Below, piece by piece: positions 1 through 5,931 of a stretch of 6,591 bases of DNA. Numbering within the stretch: position 1 is the stretch's first letter; every line of letters begins with the position of its first letter. The stretch spans positions 1 through 6,591 of the forward strand of contig DDZV01000023.1 of assembly GCA_002346475.1 (NCBI GenBank). The letters are read 5' to 3'. Position numbers and translations under genes: made by a program. The notes beneath the pieces were generated by a model that saw only the letters and a list, made by a program, of their open reading frames with translations, did no database searches and was not told where the DNA came from. The DNA comes from Acidobacteria bacterium UBA2999. GTDB lineage: Bacteria > Acidobacteriota > Vicinamibacteria > Vicinamibacterales > UBA2999.

Positions 1-739
1 TCGGGGCGACCGCATCAGCATGATTTTTCAGGAACCGATGACTTCTCTTAATCCTGTTTTTACAATTGGAAAGCAAGTTATGGAGGTTATTCTCACTCAC
101 GAACATGTGTCGAAAGAGACGGCACATGCAAGAGCTGAAGAGATTTTAACATTGGTTGGTATCTCAGATGCCACTATGCGAATGAGTCAGTTTCCTCACG
201 AATTATCTGGTGGCATGCGGCAACGTGTAATGATTGCAATTGCGCTAGCCTTGAATCCTGCGTTATTGATTGCTGATGAACCGACAACTGCGTTAGATGT
301 GACTATTCAGGCACAGATTTTAGATTTAATGCTTGAGATGAAGAATAAACGCGAAGCTGCTTCTATTTTATTGATCACACATAACTTGGCTGTTGTTGCT
401 GAAACCTGTGATCGTGTAGCTGTTATGTACGGTGGTTTGATTCAAGAGATTGCACCTGTTAAAGAGCTTTTTGAGAATCCGCTGCATCCCTATACACGAG
501 GTCTTCTCGCATCTCTACCGCGAGTAGATGGTGAGCGGGCAATGCGTCTTACAACAATCCCTGGGACTGTGCCAGATATTCATAATTTACCATCAGGCTG
601 TAAGTTTGTTTCGCGGTGCTCAGAGAAATTTGAACCGTGTCTGAATCATGAACCACCGCTCGTGGAGGCTACTCCCGGACACTTTGTTCGATGTCACTTA
701 CACGACAATTGCCATGGATATTTCGGATCTCATTCTTGA
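1..739 (+). CDS. dppD: Peptide ABC transporter ATP-binding protein, DppD/OppD type (5' truncated)
   Basis: This is one of the two cytoplasmic ATPases that power a dipeptide/oligopeptide importer. The first in-frame codon is at base 2 and the frame stays open to the window edge, so the start and the Walker A region lie upstream; the ATG at base 20 is internal, inside the Q-loop (MIFQEPMTSLNP). Counting from that Met, the signature LSGGM is at 62-66, Walker B LLIADEP at 82-88, the D-loop TALD at 90-93 and the switch histidine at 121. The C-terminal oligopeptide-transporter extension contains PLHPYTRGLL and four cysteines (194, 200, 207, 225). In this family such cysteines have been reported to bind a 4Fe-4S cluster. 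The next gene overlaps its last 26 bp and encodes the partner ATPase. The dpp label marks the family only: the substrate (dipeptide, oligopeptide or other, e.g. nickel) cannot be read from the ATPase. Confidence 0.93.
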   Translation, partial: RGDRISMIFQEPMTSLNPVFTIGKQVMEVILTHEHVSKETAHARAEEILTLVGISDATMRMSQFPHELSGGMRQRVMIAIALALNPALLIADEPTTALDVTIQAQILDLMLEMKNKREAASILLITHNLAVVAETCDRVAVMYGGLIQEIAPVKELFENPLHPYTRGLLASLPRVDGERAMRLTTIPGTVPDIHNLPSGCKFVSRCSEKFEPCLNHEPPLVEATPGHFVRCHLHDNCHGYFGSHS

Positions 740-1718
740 CGTGCAGGATCTGCACGTTCATTTCCCTGTTTTTGGTGGAATTATTCCTCGCAAAAAAGCT
801 TCAGTACATGCAGTTGACGGGGTTTCTTTCACATTAAAGAAAGGTGAAACGATTGGTTTAGTTGGCGAATCTGGATGTGGAAAAACAACGGTTGGTCGAG
901 CGATAGTAAACATTCTTCGTGCAATGAATTATCGCGTAGATGTTAGTGGAAGAGCTTTTTATCATCACGAATCAGGGATTGTTGACTTGCTTGCCCTGAG
1001 ACGCAAAGGCATGCGTTCTTACCGTTCAGATCTTCAAATGGTTTTTCAGGATCCCTATTCTTCGCTGAATCCACGAATGACAGTTGGTCAAATTATTGAG
1101 GAACCATTAACTATCCATACAAAGTTTGTTCAGGCTGAGCGACAGGAGCGTGTTCGCTGGTTACTTGCAAAAGTTGGCTTATCATCAGAACATGCAGGGC
1201 GATATCCTCACGAATTTTCTGGTGGTCAGCGACAACGCGTAGGGATCGCTCGAGCACTTGCAACGAATCCAAAAATTATTGTTGCTGATGAGCCAGTTAG
1301 TGCTCTAGATGTCTCTATTCAAGCGCAGGTTATCAACCTGATGCAGGATTTGCAGGAGGAGTTAGGGCTCTCCTATATATTTATTGCACACGATCTTTCA
1401 GTTGTTCGTCATATTTCAGATCGGATCTTTGTAATGTATCTGGGGGAAATTGTTGAATCTGGTCCTTCCGAAGAGATCTATCGACACCCGTTACATCCCT
1501 ACTCGAAATTATTGTTGTCAGCGTTACCTCGGCCAAACCCCACAGTGCGCCGTGAGCGGGGCAGTGGGTTGCGTGGGGATTTGCCCTCGCCATTGAACAA
1601 ACCTTCTGGGTGTGCCTTCCGCACACGCTGTCCAATCGCCAGTCCTTCTTGCGCTGAGCAAACCCCACCTCTAGAGTTTCGGGATGGAAGATTTGTTGCC
1701 TGTCCTTATTCTGAATAG
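714..1718 (+). CDS. dppF: Peptide ABC transporter ATP-binding protein, DppF/OppF type
   Basis: This is the second ATPase of the peptide importer, complete at 334 residues, normal for the family. I chose the ATG at 714 because the protein then begins MDISDLILDVQDLHVHFPVF, the usual start of DppF/OppF. The longer frame from 648 would add 22 residues unlike the family and read further back into the preceding gene. Motifs: Walker A GESGCGKT 51-58, Q-loop glutamine 112 in MVFQDPYSSLNP, signature SGGQR 169-173, Walker B IIVADEP 188-194 with catalytic Glu193, D-loop SALD 196-199, switch His226. The tail has PLHPYSKLLLSALP and four cysteines (300, 306, 313, 330), a probable Fe-S site. No Shine-Dalgarno sequence is visible before 714, so translation is probably coupled to the upstream gene through the 26-bp overlap. 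The opp/dpp choice is a family label; the substrate is unknown. Confidence 0.95.
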   Translation: MDISDLILDVQDLHVHFPVFGGIIPRKKASVHAVDGVSFTLKKGETIGLVGESGCGKTTVGRAIVNILRAMNYRVDVSGRAFYHHESGIVDLLALRRKGMRSYRSDLQMVFQDPYSSLNPRMTVGQIIEEPLTIHTKFVQAERQERVRWLLAKVGLSSEHAGRYPHEFSGGQRQRVGIARALATNPKIIVADEPVSALDVSIQAQVINLMQDLQEELGLSYIFIAHDLSVVRHISDRIFVMYLGEIVESGPSEEIYRHPLHPYSKLLLSALPRPNPTVRRERGSGLRGDLPSPLNKPSGCAFRTRCPIASPSCAEQTPPLEFRDGRFVACPYSE

Positions 1719-1755
1719 ATCGAGAAAATTGACAGGCTAGTTTGAACTTGTATCT

Positions 1756-2604
1756 CTATGACTTCTTAGTGCGGAGTAAGCGGGTAGAAGATTCTGCTGC
1801 TTCACGAATGAGTGAACCTAATTTTGGATGGGATGGCTCTAAGTCTGGTTTTAGATGGTGGCGTTCTAGTGCTTCAGTAGTAGTAGGACCAATAGAAGCT
1901 ATGATGGTTTGTGTTAAGGCCGTACGTAGGTTGGCTTCTTGTTTCATTTGAGCTGCAATTTTACAAAGGTGTACGACTTGTACGCTTGTTGTAAACAGTA
2001 CTACGTCAATATTTCCAGCAATGATATTTGTTACAGCGTCTTTGAGAGGTGCAATGTTTTCTGGTAGTTCCCAGCGGTAAACAGGAACAGTTGTAACTTT
2101 TGCTCCACGGGTCTGAAGTCCTTGAAGGAGATCATGGTTAGAAACCCCATATTCTTGCACAGCTACGCGTGCCCCCCTTAAGGGTTGATCTTTTACTTTT
2201 AAATCCAACAAATCCAGGAGCTCACGCCACGTATTTGGTTCTGGAGCGGTTGCCCATATTGGTACGTGAAGCTCGCGCAAGACTGCGAGAGGCTTTGGCC
2301 CTCGTGATACGACTTTTGTTCTAGTTAACGCTTCGATGAAATCTTTTTTTGTTTTATTTTTTTCGACTACTTTAAGTAAAGCACGGAGGCCGACACCAGT
2401 TAAGAAGATGACTAGATCAAACTCTTCTCGACTGAGTGCTGACGCAAATTTTAGCGCTTCTGCGTTAGATTCCAATGGCACTTCACGAAGTGCTGGCGCA
2501 ATGGTTGGCCTGCCTCCATATGTAGTGATTAAGGAGGCAGTTTCCTTGGCACGGCGGGTTTCAAGTGCTAGAACATGGAGGTCGTTAAATGTGGGGGTTG
2601 TCAT
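1756..2604 (-). CDS. hemD: Uroporphyrinogen-III synthase
   Basis: HemD closes and isomerises hydroxymethylbilane to uroporphyrinogen III, the common precursor of heme, siroheme and cobalamin, in the cytoplasm. The 282-residue product shows the family's diffuse pattern: an N-terminal LETRRAKETASLI followed by a Gly-Gly turn (10-31), REVPLE (40-45), FLTGVGLRALL (67-77), RGPKP (101-105), VAVQEYG (147-153), VPVYRWELP (173-181) with the tyrosine commonly conserved near the active-site cleft, DVVLFTTSVQV (200-210) and IASIGPTTTEAL (235-246). These fit the two alternating alpha/beta lobes of the family. The ATG at 2604 is the natural start, though no strong ribosome site precedes it. It lies 50 bp after the VWA gene on the same strand and converges with the peptide-transporter operon. 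No hemC, hemB or other porphyrin gene is nearby. A possible own promoter lies at 2627-2654. HemD sequences diverge strongly, but the motif set makes the assignment firm. Confidence 0.9.
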   Translation of the reverse strand: MTTPTFNDLHVLALETRRAKETASLITTYGGRPTIAPALREVPLESNAEALKFASALSREEFDLVIFLTGVGLRALLKVVEKNKTKKDFIEALTRTKVVSRGPKPLAVLRELHVPIWATAPEPNTWRELLDLLDLKVKDQPLRGARVAVQEYGVSNHDLLQGLQTRGAKVTTVPVYRWELPENIAPLKDAVTNIIAGNIDVVLFTTSVQVVHLCKIAAQMKQEANLRTALTQTIIASIGPTTTEALERHHLKPDLEPSHPKLGSLIREAAESSTRLLRTKKS

Positions 2605-2626
2605 TAATTAGTACCCAGGTCTTTTA

Positions 2627-2654
2627 ATTTTATTCTTTCTAAGAAGAATGACAA
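2627..2654 (-). promoter_or_regulatory. hemD: Possible sigma70-type promoter of hemD
   Basis: On the minus strand a -35-like TTGTCA (2654-2649, 5 of 6 matches to TTGACA) is followed after 16 bases by TAAAAT (2632-2627, 5 of 6 to TATAAT). The -10 element ends 22 bases before the hemD ATG, which would give a leader of about 15 bases. The stretch is AT-rich, so a chance match is possible. The element would let hemD be transcribed independently of the VWA gene cluster upstream. Confidence 0.42.
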
Positions 2655-3740
2655 TTAACCAAAGAGTACGTATAGAACAGTGAGCATAAGCCCACTGCCG
2701 ATGGCTTGTATTAACAGTTCGTTGCGATCGTTTAGAAATAGTACTCCCATAGCACAAAGACAGGCAGAAATTAGTAGCAGACTACGATAAAGTTCTTCAA
2801 GTTTTGGTTCTGGAGGCGATGTTTTTACCCGTTGTCGAGCAGAGTCGATGATTTGATTGGCAAGGTTCAGGTCTGAATCTCTGCCGAGTTCATAGTATTG
2901 TCCGTTGCTGGCTTCTGCAATTCGATGTAATGATTTTCGGTCAAGAACAGAATAAATAGAGGAAGCCGTTGACTCTTCTGCGTTGCTCGATTCTGGTATA
3001 AAACCACCAGAAAATGTTCCGACACCAACAACTACTACTGGGATGCCTCGTGATTTAGCCAGTTGGATAGATTCATCCACAGTACCGCTCCAGGCTTGCC
3101 CGTCTGATATGAGTAGGAATAGGGGCGCATTCTTGGAAGGCCCAAGCAGTTCTTCGTCTTTTTCAATAACTCTCATACCCCAGTACAGGCCAAGTTCAAT
3201 GTTTGTATCCCAACTCGTGTCGTTTTCAAGCGGAAACGGGGACTTCTCTGAGAGATGATCAAGGAAGAAAAAAAACGTATTGGGATCTTTGGTGAGGCGA
3301 ATTTGTGGCGCAGCGATTCGTGCAAAGAGCGTTAGAGCAATACGGTCATTGTCCCAGCGTAGAGCGTCGCCTAACGTGCGTAGAAAGCGTGTTGAACGTT
3401 TCCATCTATCACCAGGCACATCCTTTACGTGCATCGATGCGGACCCATCAAGGAGTACCACTAGATCGATGCCTCCTTGATTTACTAAAGACGCTACGAT
3501 GACCGGTCGTGCCAGAGCCGCAATTAGTAGGGAAGTTGCGACAGTGATGAACAACCAGAAAAGTGAATCTCCGAAAAAAGGATGGCGCTCTTTGATTGGA
3601 AGTTCTCTGACTTTAGCTAATTGTTTAGCGTCACGACGACGAGCTATTACCTTGCGAAGCCACTGTATTAATAGTGCTAACGGTACAATTAGCAACCATA
3701 GCCAGTGAGGTTCAATGAACTGCAGAGTGTCTAGGTCCAC
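2655..3740 (-). CDS. VWA-domain membrane protein (BatA/BatB- or MxaL-like), second VWA gene of the cluster
   Basis: This 361-residue membrane protein has one von Willebrand A domain. Helices lie near 13-29 and 59-77, separated by a strongly basic loop (RKVIARRRDAKQ), which puts that loop in the cytoplasm and the VWA domain in the periplasm. Two more helices lie near 318-336 and 343-360. The metal-binding MIDAS set is complete: DGSAS at 98-102, Thr179 and Asp213 in LLISDGQ. The start is GTG at 3740, overlapping the stop of the cyclotransferase-fold gene by 10 bp. The N-terminus from there (FIEPHWLWLLIVPLALL) is typical of BatA/BatB proteins. In known families such proteins work with MoxR-type ATPases in envelope or enzyme maturation; MxaL of methylotrophs holds the equivalent position after MxaC and MxaK. 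The exact role here is not known. An 8-base T run in the coding strand (3275-3268) encodes part of a Phe4 stretch. Confidence 0.88.
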   Translation of the reverse strand: MDLDTLQFIEPHWLWLLIVPLALLIQWLRKVIARRRDAKQLAKVRELPIKERHPFFGDSLFWLFITVATSLLIAALARPVIVASLVNQGGIDLVVLLDGSASMHVKDVPGDRWKRSTRFLRTLGDALRWDNDRIALTLFARIAAPQIRLTKDPNTFFFFLDHLSEKSPFPLENDTSWDTNIELGLYWGMRVIEKDEELLGPSKNAPLFLLISDGQAWSGTVDESIQLAKSRGIPVVVVGVGTFSGGFIPESSNAEESTASSIYSVLDRKSLHRIAEASNGQYYELGRDSDLNLANQIIDSARQRVKTSPPEPKLEELYRSLLLISACLCAMGVLFLNDRNELLIQAIGSGLMLTVLYVLFG

Positions 3741-4090
3741 TTGCCACTCGGAATATAGTGTGCCATAGCGACCGATGGTACATAGCGATAGACAAACACT
3801 TCTATTGGTTCATCTAATAGCGTAGTCGTTACCCGTTCGTACAGACGTGGCACATCCTCTGCGGTATCTAACCGACGTAAAGTTTCGCTCTTTACTTCAT
3901 AGACTTCACCTTCGACTGTGTCACCCTTTTGAACAGGGTCAGTTAGCGCCGGGAATCCAAGTGTTGTGTCAAACAGTGATCCGCTTATGCGTCCCAAACC
4001 TTTGTACTGTGAGTTCTGTAGGATTTCAGCTAGCTGACCCCCTCGCATCAATGTGCCATAGACAAAGATTTTTACTGTTTCTCCAAACAT
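3731..4090 (-). CDS. Gamma-glutamylcyclotransferase-like (AIG2/YtfP family) protein
   Basis: This small cytoplasmic protein of 119 residues is of normal length for the family, with no signal or membrane segment. Family marks: the substrate-loop motif FVYGTLMRGG (9-18), GSLFDTTLGFPAL (37-49), VEGEVYEV (59-66), LRRLDTAED (71-79) with a candidate catalytic Glu78, Tyr84-Glu85-Arg86, and a C-terminal IPSGKW resembling the IESGDW ending of E. coli YtfP as I recall it. Members of this fold release 5-oxoproline from gamma-glutamyl amino acids, peptides or amines; the substrate here is unknown. The ATG at 4090 is preceded by GAGG with an 8-base spacer, inside the end of the TPR-like gene, whose stop is 4 bases away. 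Its own end overlaps the next VWA gene by 10 bp, so it is made as part of the VWA cluster. Such a gene is unexpected in a Bat/Mxa-type operon. Confidence 0.85.
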   Translation of the reverse strand: MFGETVKIFVYGTLMRGGQLAEILQNSQYKGLGRISGSLFDTTLGFPALTDPVQKGDTVEGEVYEVKSETLRRLDTAEDVPRLYERVTTTLLDEPIEVFVYRYVPSVAMAHYIPSGKWT

Positions 4091-4094
4091 TGAA

Positions 4095-4802
4095 TCAGCC
4101 TCGACGTTTGGGTTGTCGTCCAGATCCAGCTTTCATGAGTTCATCTCGTTCCTCTGGTCGTAGTGGGATAATGACATTGAAATCCTCTTCCTCAGTGTCA
4201 ATTGGTGGAGCACCTTCGTCACCATGTACAGCTGGTGGCGGTGGCAAGTCTCGCTCAGCTTCCTGCGCAGCGCGATCGAGTGTTTGACTTTTAATTTGGG
4301 CAACGAGGGCATTACGGAATTTGACAACAAACTCATAGTTGTACGCTGCGTCTCGATGTTCAGGCTCCTGTTTGAGTAGATTCGCATAGGCTTGGACGGC
4401 TTCGTCTAGTTTTTCAACTACAGTACTGACTTCTTCATTTTGCAAAGCTATTCTGAAGAGAGCGTTAGCCGATAAGAAGAATAGCGCTGGGTCATCTTGG
4501 ATTTTTGAAAATTCTGCATCAGTAGAATCTACAGCTTCGTAATTGGCACGGTAGTACGAAGTAGCAGTGCGCTGACGGCGTGCATCAGCAAGAATAGCAG
4601 TGCTAATCATAGGAAGTTTACCAACAAGACTAAGCTTTTCTTCTATGGTTGGACTATCGACTTCTATAGTCACTGATTCAAGCGTTACTAATTGTTCTTG
4701 GCTGTCAGCTAGTAGCTGTTCCACATGTGCAGTGCGACGAAAGCTTTCGCCAATTGTAAATAGCAGGATCGAAGCTATACATACAGCAATAATCCTATTC
4801 AT
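4095..4802 (-). CDS. Membrane-anchored TPR-like protein (BatC/MxaK-like position)
   Basis: The product is 235 residues if it starts at the ATG at 4802. An upstream in-frame ATG at 4808 adds only two residues, but the AAGGAG ribosome site abuts it directly, while it sits 6 bases before 4802. The N-terminus (MNRIIAVCIASILLFTIGES) is one hydrophobic segment, either a signal anchor or an uncleaved signal; there is no lipobox cysteine. Residues about 104-166 form helical repeats resembling TPR units, including EAVQAYANLLKQEPEHRDA and then AAYNYEFVVKFRNAL. This is the pattern of BatC-type proteins. A proline-rich segment (186-200) and an acidic stretch (202-207) lead to a basic tail ending KRRG. 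The tail carries a distinctive IIPLRPEERDELMKAG. It lies between two VWA genes, as mxaK lies between mxaC and mxaL. It is probably a periplasmic adaptor for the VWA partners, which is an inference from order and fold. Confidence 0.75.
   Translation of the reverse strand: MNRIIAVCIASILLFTIGESFRRTAHVEQLLADSQEQLVTLESVTIEVDSPTIEEKLSLVGKLPMISTAILADARRQRTATSYYRANYEAVDSTDAEFSKIQDDPALFFLSANALFRIALQNEEVSTVVEKLDEAVQAYANLLKQEPEHRDAAYNYEFVVKFRNALVAQIKSQTLDRAAQEAERDLPPPPAVHGDEGAPPIDTEEEDFNVIIPLRPEERDELMKAGSGRQPKRRG
4099..4102 (-). promoter_or_regulatory. Ribosome binding site of the cyclotransferase-fold gene
   Basis: GAGG on the minus strand lies 8 bases before the ATG at 4090 and within the last codons (RRG, stop) of the TPR-like gene. 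It supports 4090 as the start and suggests that ribosomes finishing the upstream gene re-initiate here. Confidence 0.55.
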
Positions 4803-4808
4803 TGTCAT

Positions 4809-4814
4809 CTCCTT
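4809..4814 (-). promoter_or_regulatory. Strong Shine-Dalgarno site that decides the TPR-like gene start
   Basis: AAGGAG on the minus strand directly touches an ATG at 4808, which is too close for initiation, but lies 6 bases before a second in-frame ATG at 4802. The second ATG is therefore the likelier start. This is the clearest ribosome site in the window and lies in the 19-bp gap after the first VWA gene. Confidence 0.7.
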
Positions 4815-4821
4815 AACACTT

Positions 4822-5931
4822 TTATGGGAACCTTTGAAACTGTGCCACTGTTAGCTTAAGCATTAGAGCTATTGACCACAACGAAGCTGTTATGAACGCA
4901 AATAAGCCGAAGTATGGTTCTTGAGTGACGTACTGAGTGATTTCTATCTTTCCTGAAGAGAGGCGGTCAATATCATCGATAGCTTGCAAGATAGTTTGTT
5001 CATTTGATGCTGCGTAGAATTTTCCTCCAGTTTTTTCAACAGCAGCTTTCCATGTGGAATCAGGAACGACAGATCCGAGTGCTCTATTGAAGTTGGCACG
5101 AATGAAATAAATAGGCACTTCTGCTGTTACTGCCTCCTGGACAACTTGCAGTACTGTTTTTCCTTGTCTAATTACACCCGCATCCTCACCATCAGTAAAC
5201 ATGACAATAAGATTCCCGCTCGCATCGAGAAAATCAAACATTCGAAAGAGTTGAACTCCTTGTTCAACGGCACGTGTGAGAATTGTGCCTTGATCGGGGA
5301 ATCTAAGAAATTCTCCAAAGTCTCCGATTAAAGCGAGACTTAGAAGGATGTTGTCATAGTCGCTGGTAAACGGCGTGACAACGTAAGCTTGATCACCAAA
5401 TTCTACGAGAGACATTAGGTCTCGATACTCTCCATCCATTCTCAGGCGCACAAAACGTTCCGCTGCTGCCACTGTTGTAAAGAAAGTTGCTTCAGATGTT
5501 CCTTTGTTTCCTGCAAGTAAAGTTGGAGATTCAAAATGACGAACCATACTTGTTGATGCGTCAATCATTAAACAAATACGTCTCCCTGGAAATGTTGTGC
5601 GTTCTTGTAATACTGATGTGTAGGGGTCGGCCAGTGCCAGCAATAAAAATGGAATCCCTAAGAGCAACAAGAGTGTTGGTGTATGTCGAACCACTGAAAA
5701 TGATAGGCGACGTTTGTGTTGAAGTATCGCAGGGAGTGCCACACGACTACGTTCAGCAGGTCTGTGAATGACTACCCGAAATACAGCGAGACTCGTGACC
5801 AACGAAATAAACAAGATCCCTGCCAGCCATGCAAAATCACGTTGCCAGAACTGCAGGTCTTCTAGACTTGTATTACGCCAGGCTGCTATTTGACTATGAA
5901 AAATCTCTAGAAGCTTGTTTAACGTAGCCAC
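4822..5931 (-). CDS. VWA-domain membrane protein (BatA/BatB- or MxaC-like), first VWA gene of the cluster
   Basis: This 369-residue membrane protein has a von Willebrand A domain and a complete MIDAS site: DASTS at 124-128, Thr216 in DQGTILTRAV and Asp247 in VMFTDGED. Helices lie near 34-52, 84-102 and 341-359. The loop between the first two is rich in Arg/Lys and His (RPAERSR, QHKRR), so it should be cytoplasmic, leaving the N-terminus and VWA domain in the periplasm. Unlike BatA, and unlike the other VWA protein here, it has an N-terminal extension of about 33 residues before the first helix. The start is GTG at 5931, overlapping the upstream gene by 13 bp; an in-frame stop at 5964-5962 with no ATG after it rules out a much longer form. 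It is followed 19 bp later by the TPR-like gene. The role is probably that of a MoxR-partner VWA protein in envelope or enzyme maturation; the client is unknown. Confidence 0.87.
   Translation of the reverse strand: MATLNKLLEIFHSQIAAWRNTSLEDLQFWQRDFAWLAGILFISLVTSLAVFRVVIHRPAERSRVALPAILQHKRRLSFSVVRHTPTLLLLLGIPFLLLALADPYTSVLQERTTFPGRRICLMIDASTSMVRHFESPTLLAGNKGTSEATFFTTVAAAERFVRLRMDGEYRDLMSLVEFGDQAYVVTPFTSDYDNILLSLALIGDFGEFLRFPDQGTILTRAVEQGVQLFRMFDFLDASGNLIVMFTDGEDAGVIRQGKTVLQVVQEAVTAEVPIYFIRANFNRALGSVVPDSTWKAAVEKTGGKFYAASNEQTILQAIDDIDRLSSGKIEITQYVTQEPYFGLFAFITASLWSIALMLKLTVAQFQRFP

Noticed and set aside
190..235. Near-repeat between 194-230 and 1206-1242 (CCTCACGAATT...TCTGGTGG)
   Set aside because: It is the ABC signature region shared by two paralogous ATPases, not a mobile or regulatory repeat.
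648..713. In-frame ATG at 648 as the start of the second ATPase
   Set aside because: The extra 22 residues do not look like the family, extend the overlap with the preceding gene to 92 bp and have no ribosome site; 714 gives the standard N-terminus.
1381..1668. Open frame of 95 residues on the minus strand opposite the second ATPase
   Set aside because: It is a shadow of a gene with full family motifs; its product has no recognisable features. The same applies to the + strand frames inside the minus-strand genes, such as 3847-4287 and 5487-5771.
1719..1755. Search for a shared terminator between the convergent dppF and hemD genes, and a TTGACA at 1729-1734
   Set aside because: I see no GC-rich hairpin followed by a T run on either strand. 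The TTGACA has no good -10 partner at 16-17 bases and would point into hemD antisense.
2175..2184. Perfect 10-bp palindrome CCCTTAAGGG
   Set aside because: It lies in the middle of hemD coding sequence with no partner copy; a short palindrome like this occurs by chance.
2344..2363. T-rich stretch on the + strand as a terminator for the transporter operon
   Set aside because: No stable hairpin precedes it, it lies more than 600 bases past the last transporter gene, and it is explained by lysine codons of hemD.
2631..2648. Inverted repeat ATTCTT-6-AAGAAT as a terminator after the second VWA gene
   Set aside because: The stem is only six AT-rich pairs with no U tract, and it falls inside the spacer of the candidate hemD promoter.
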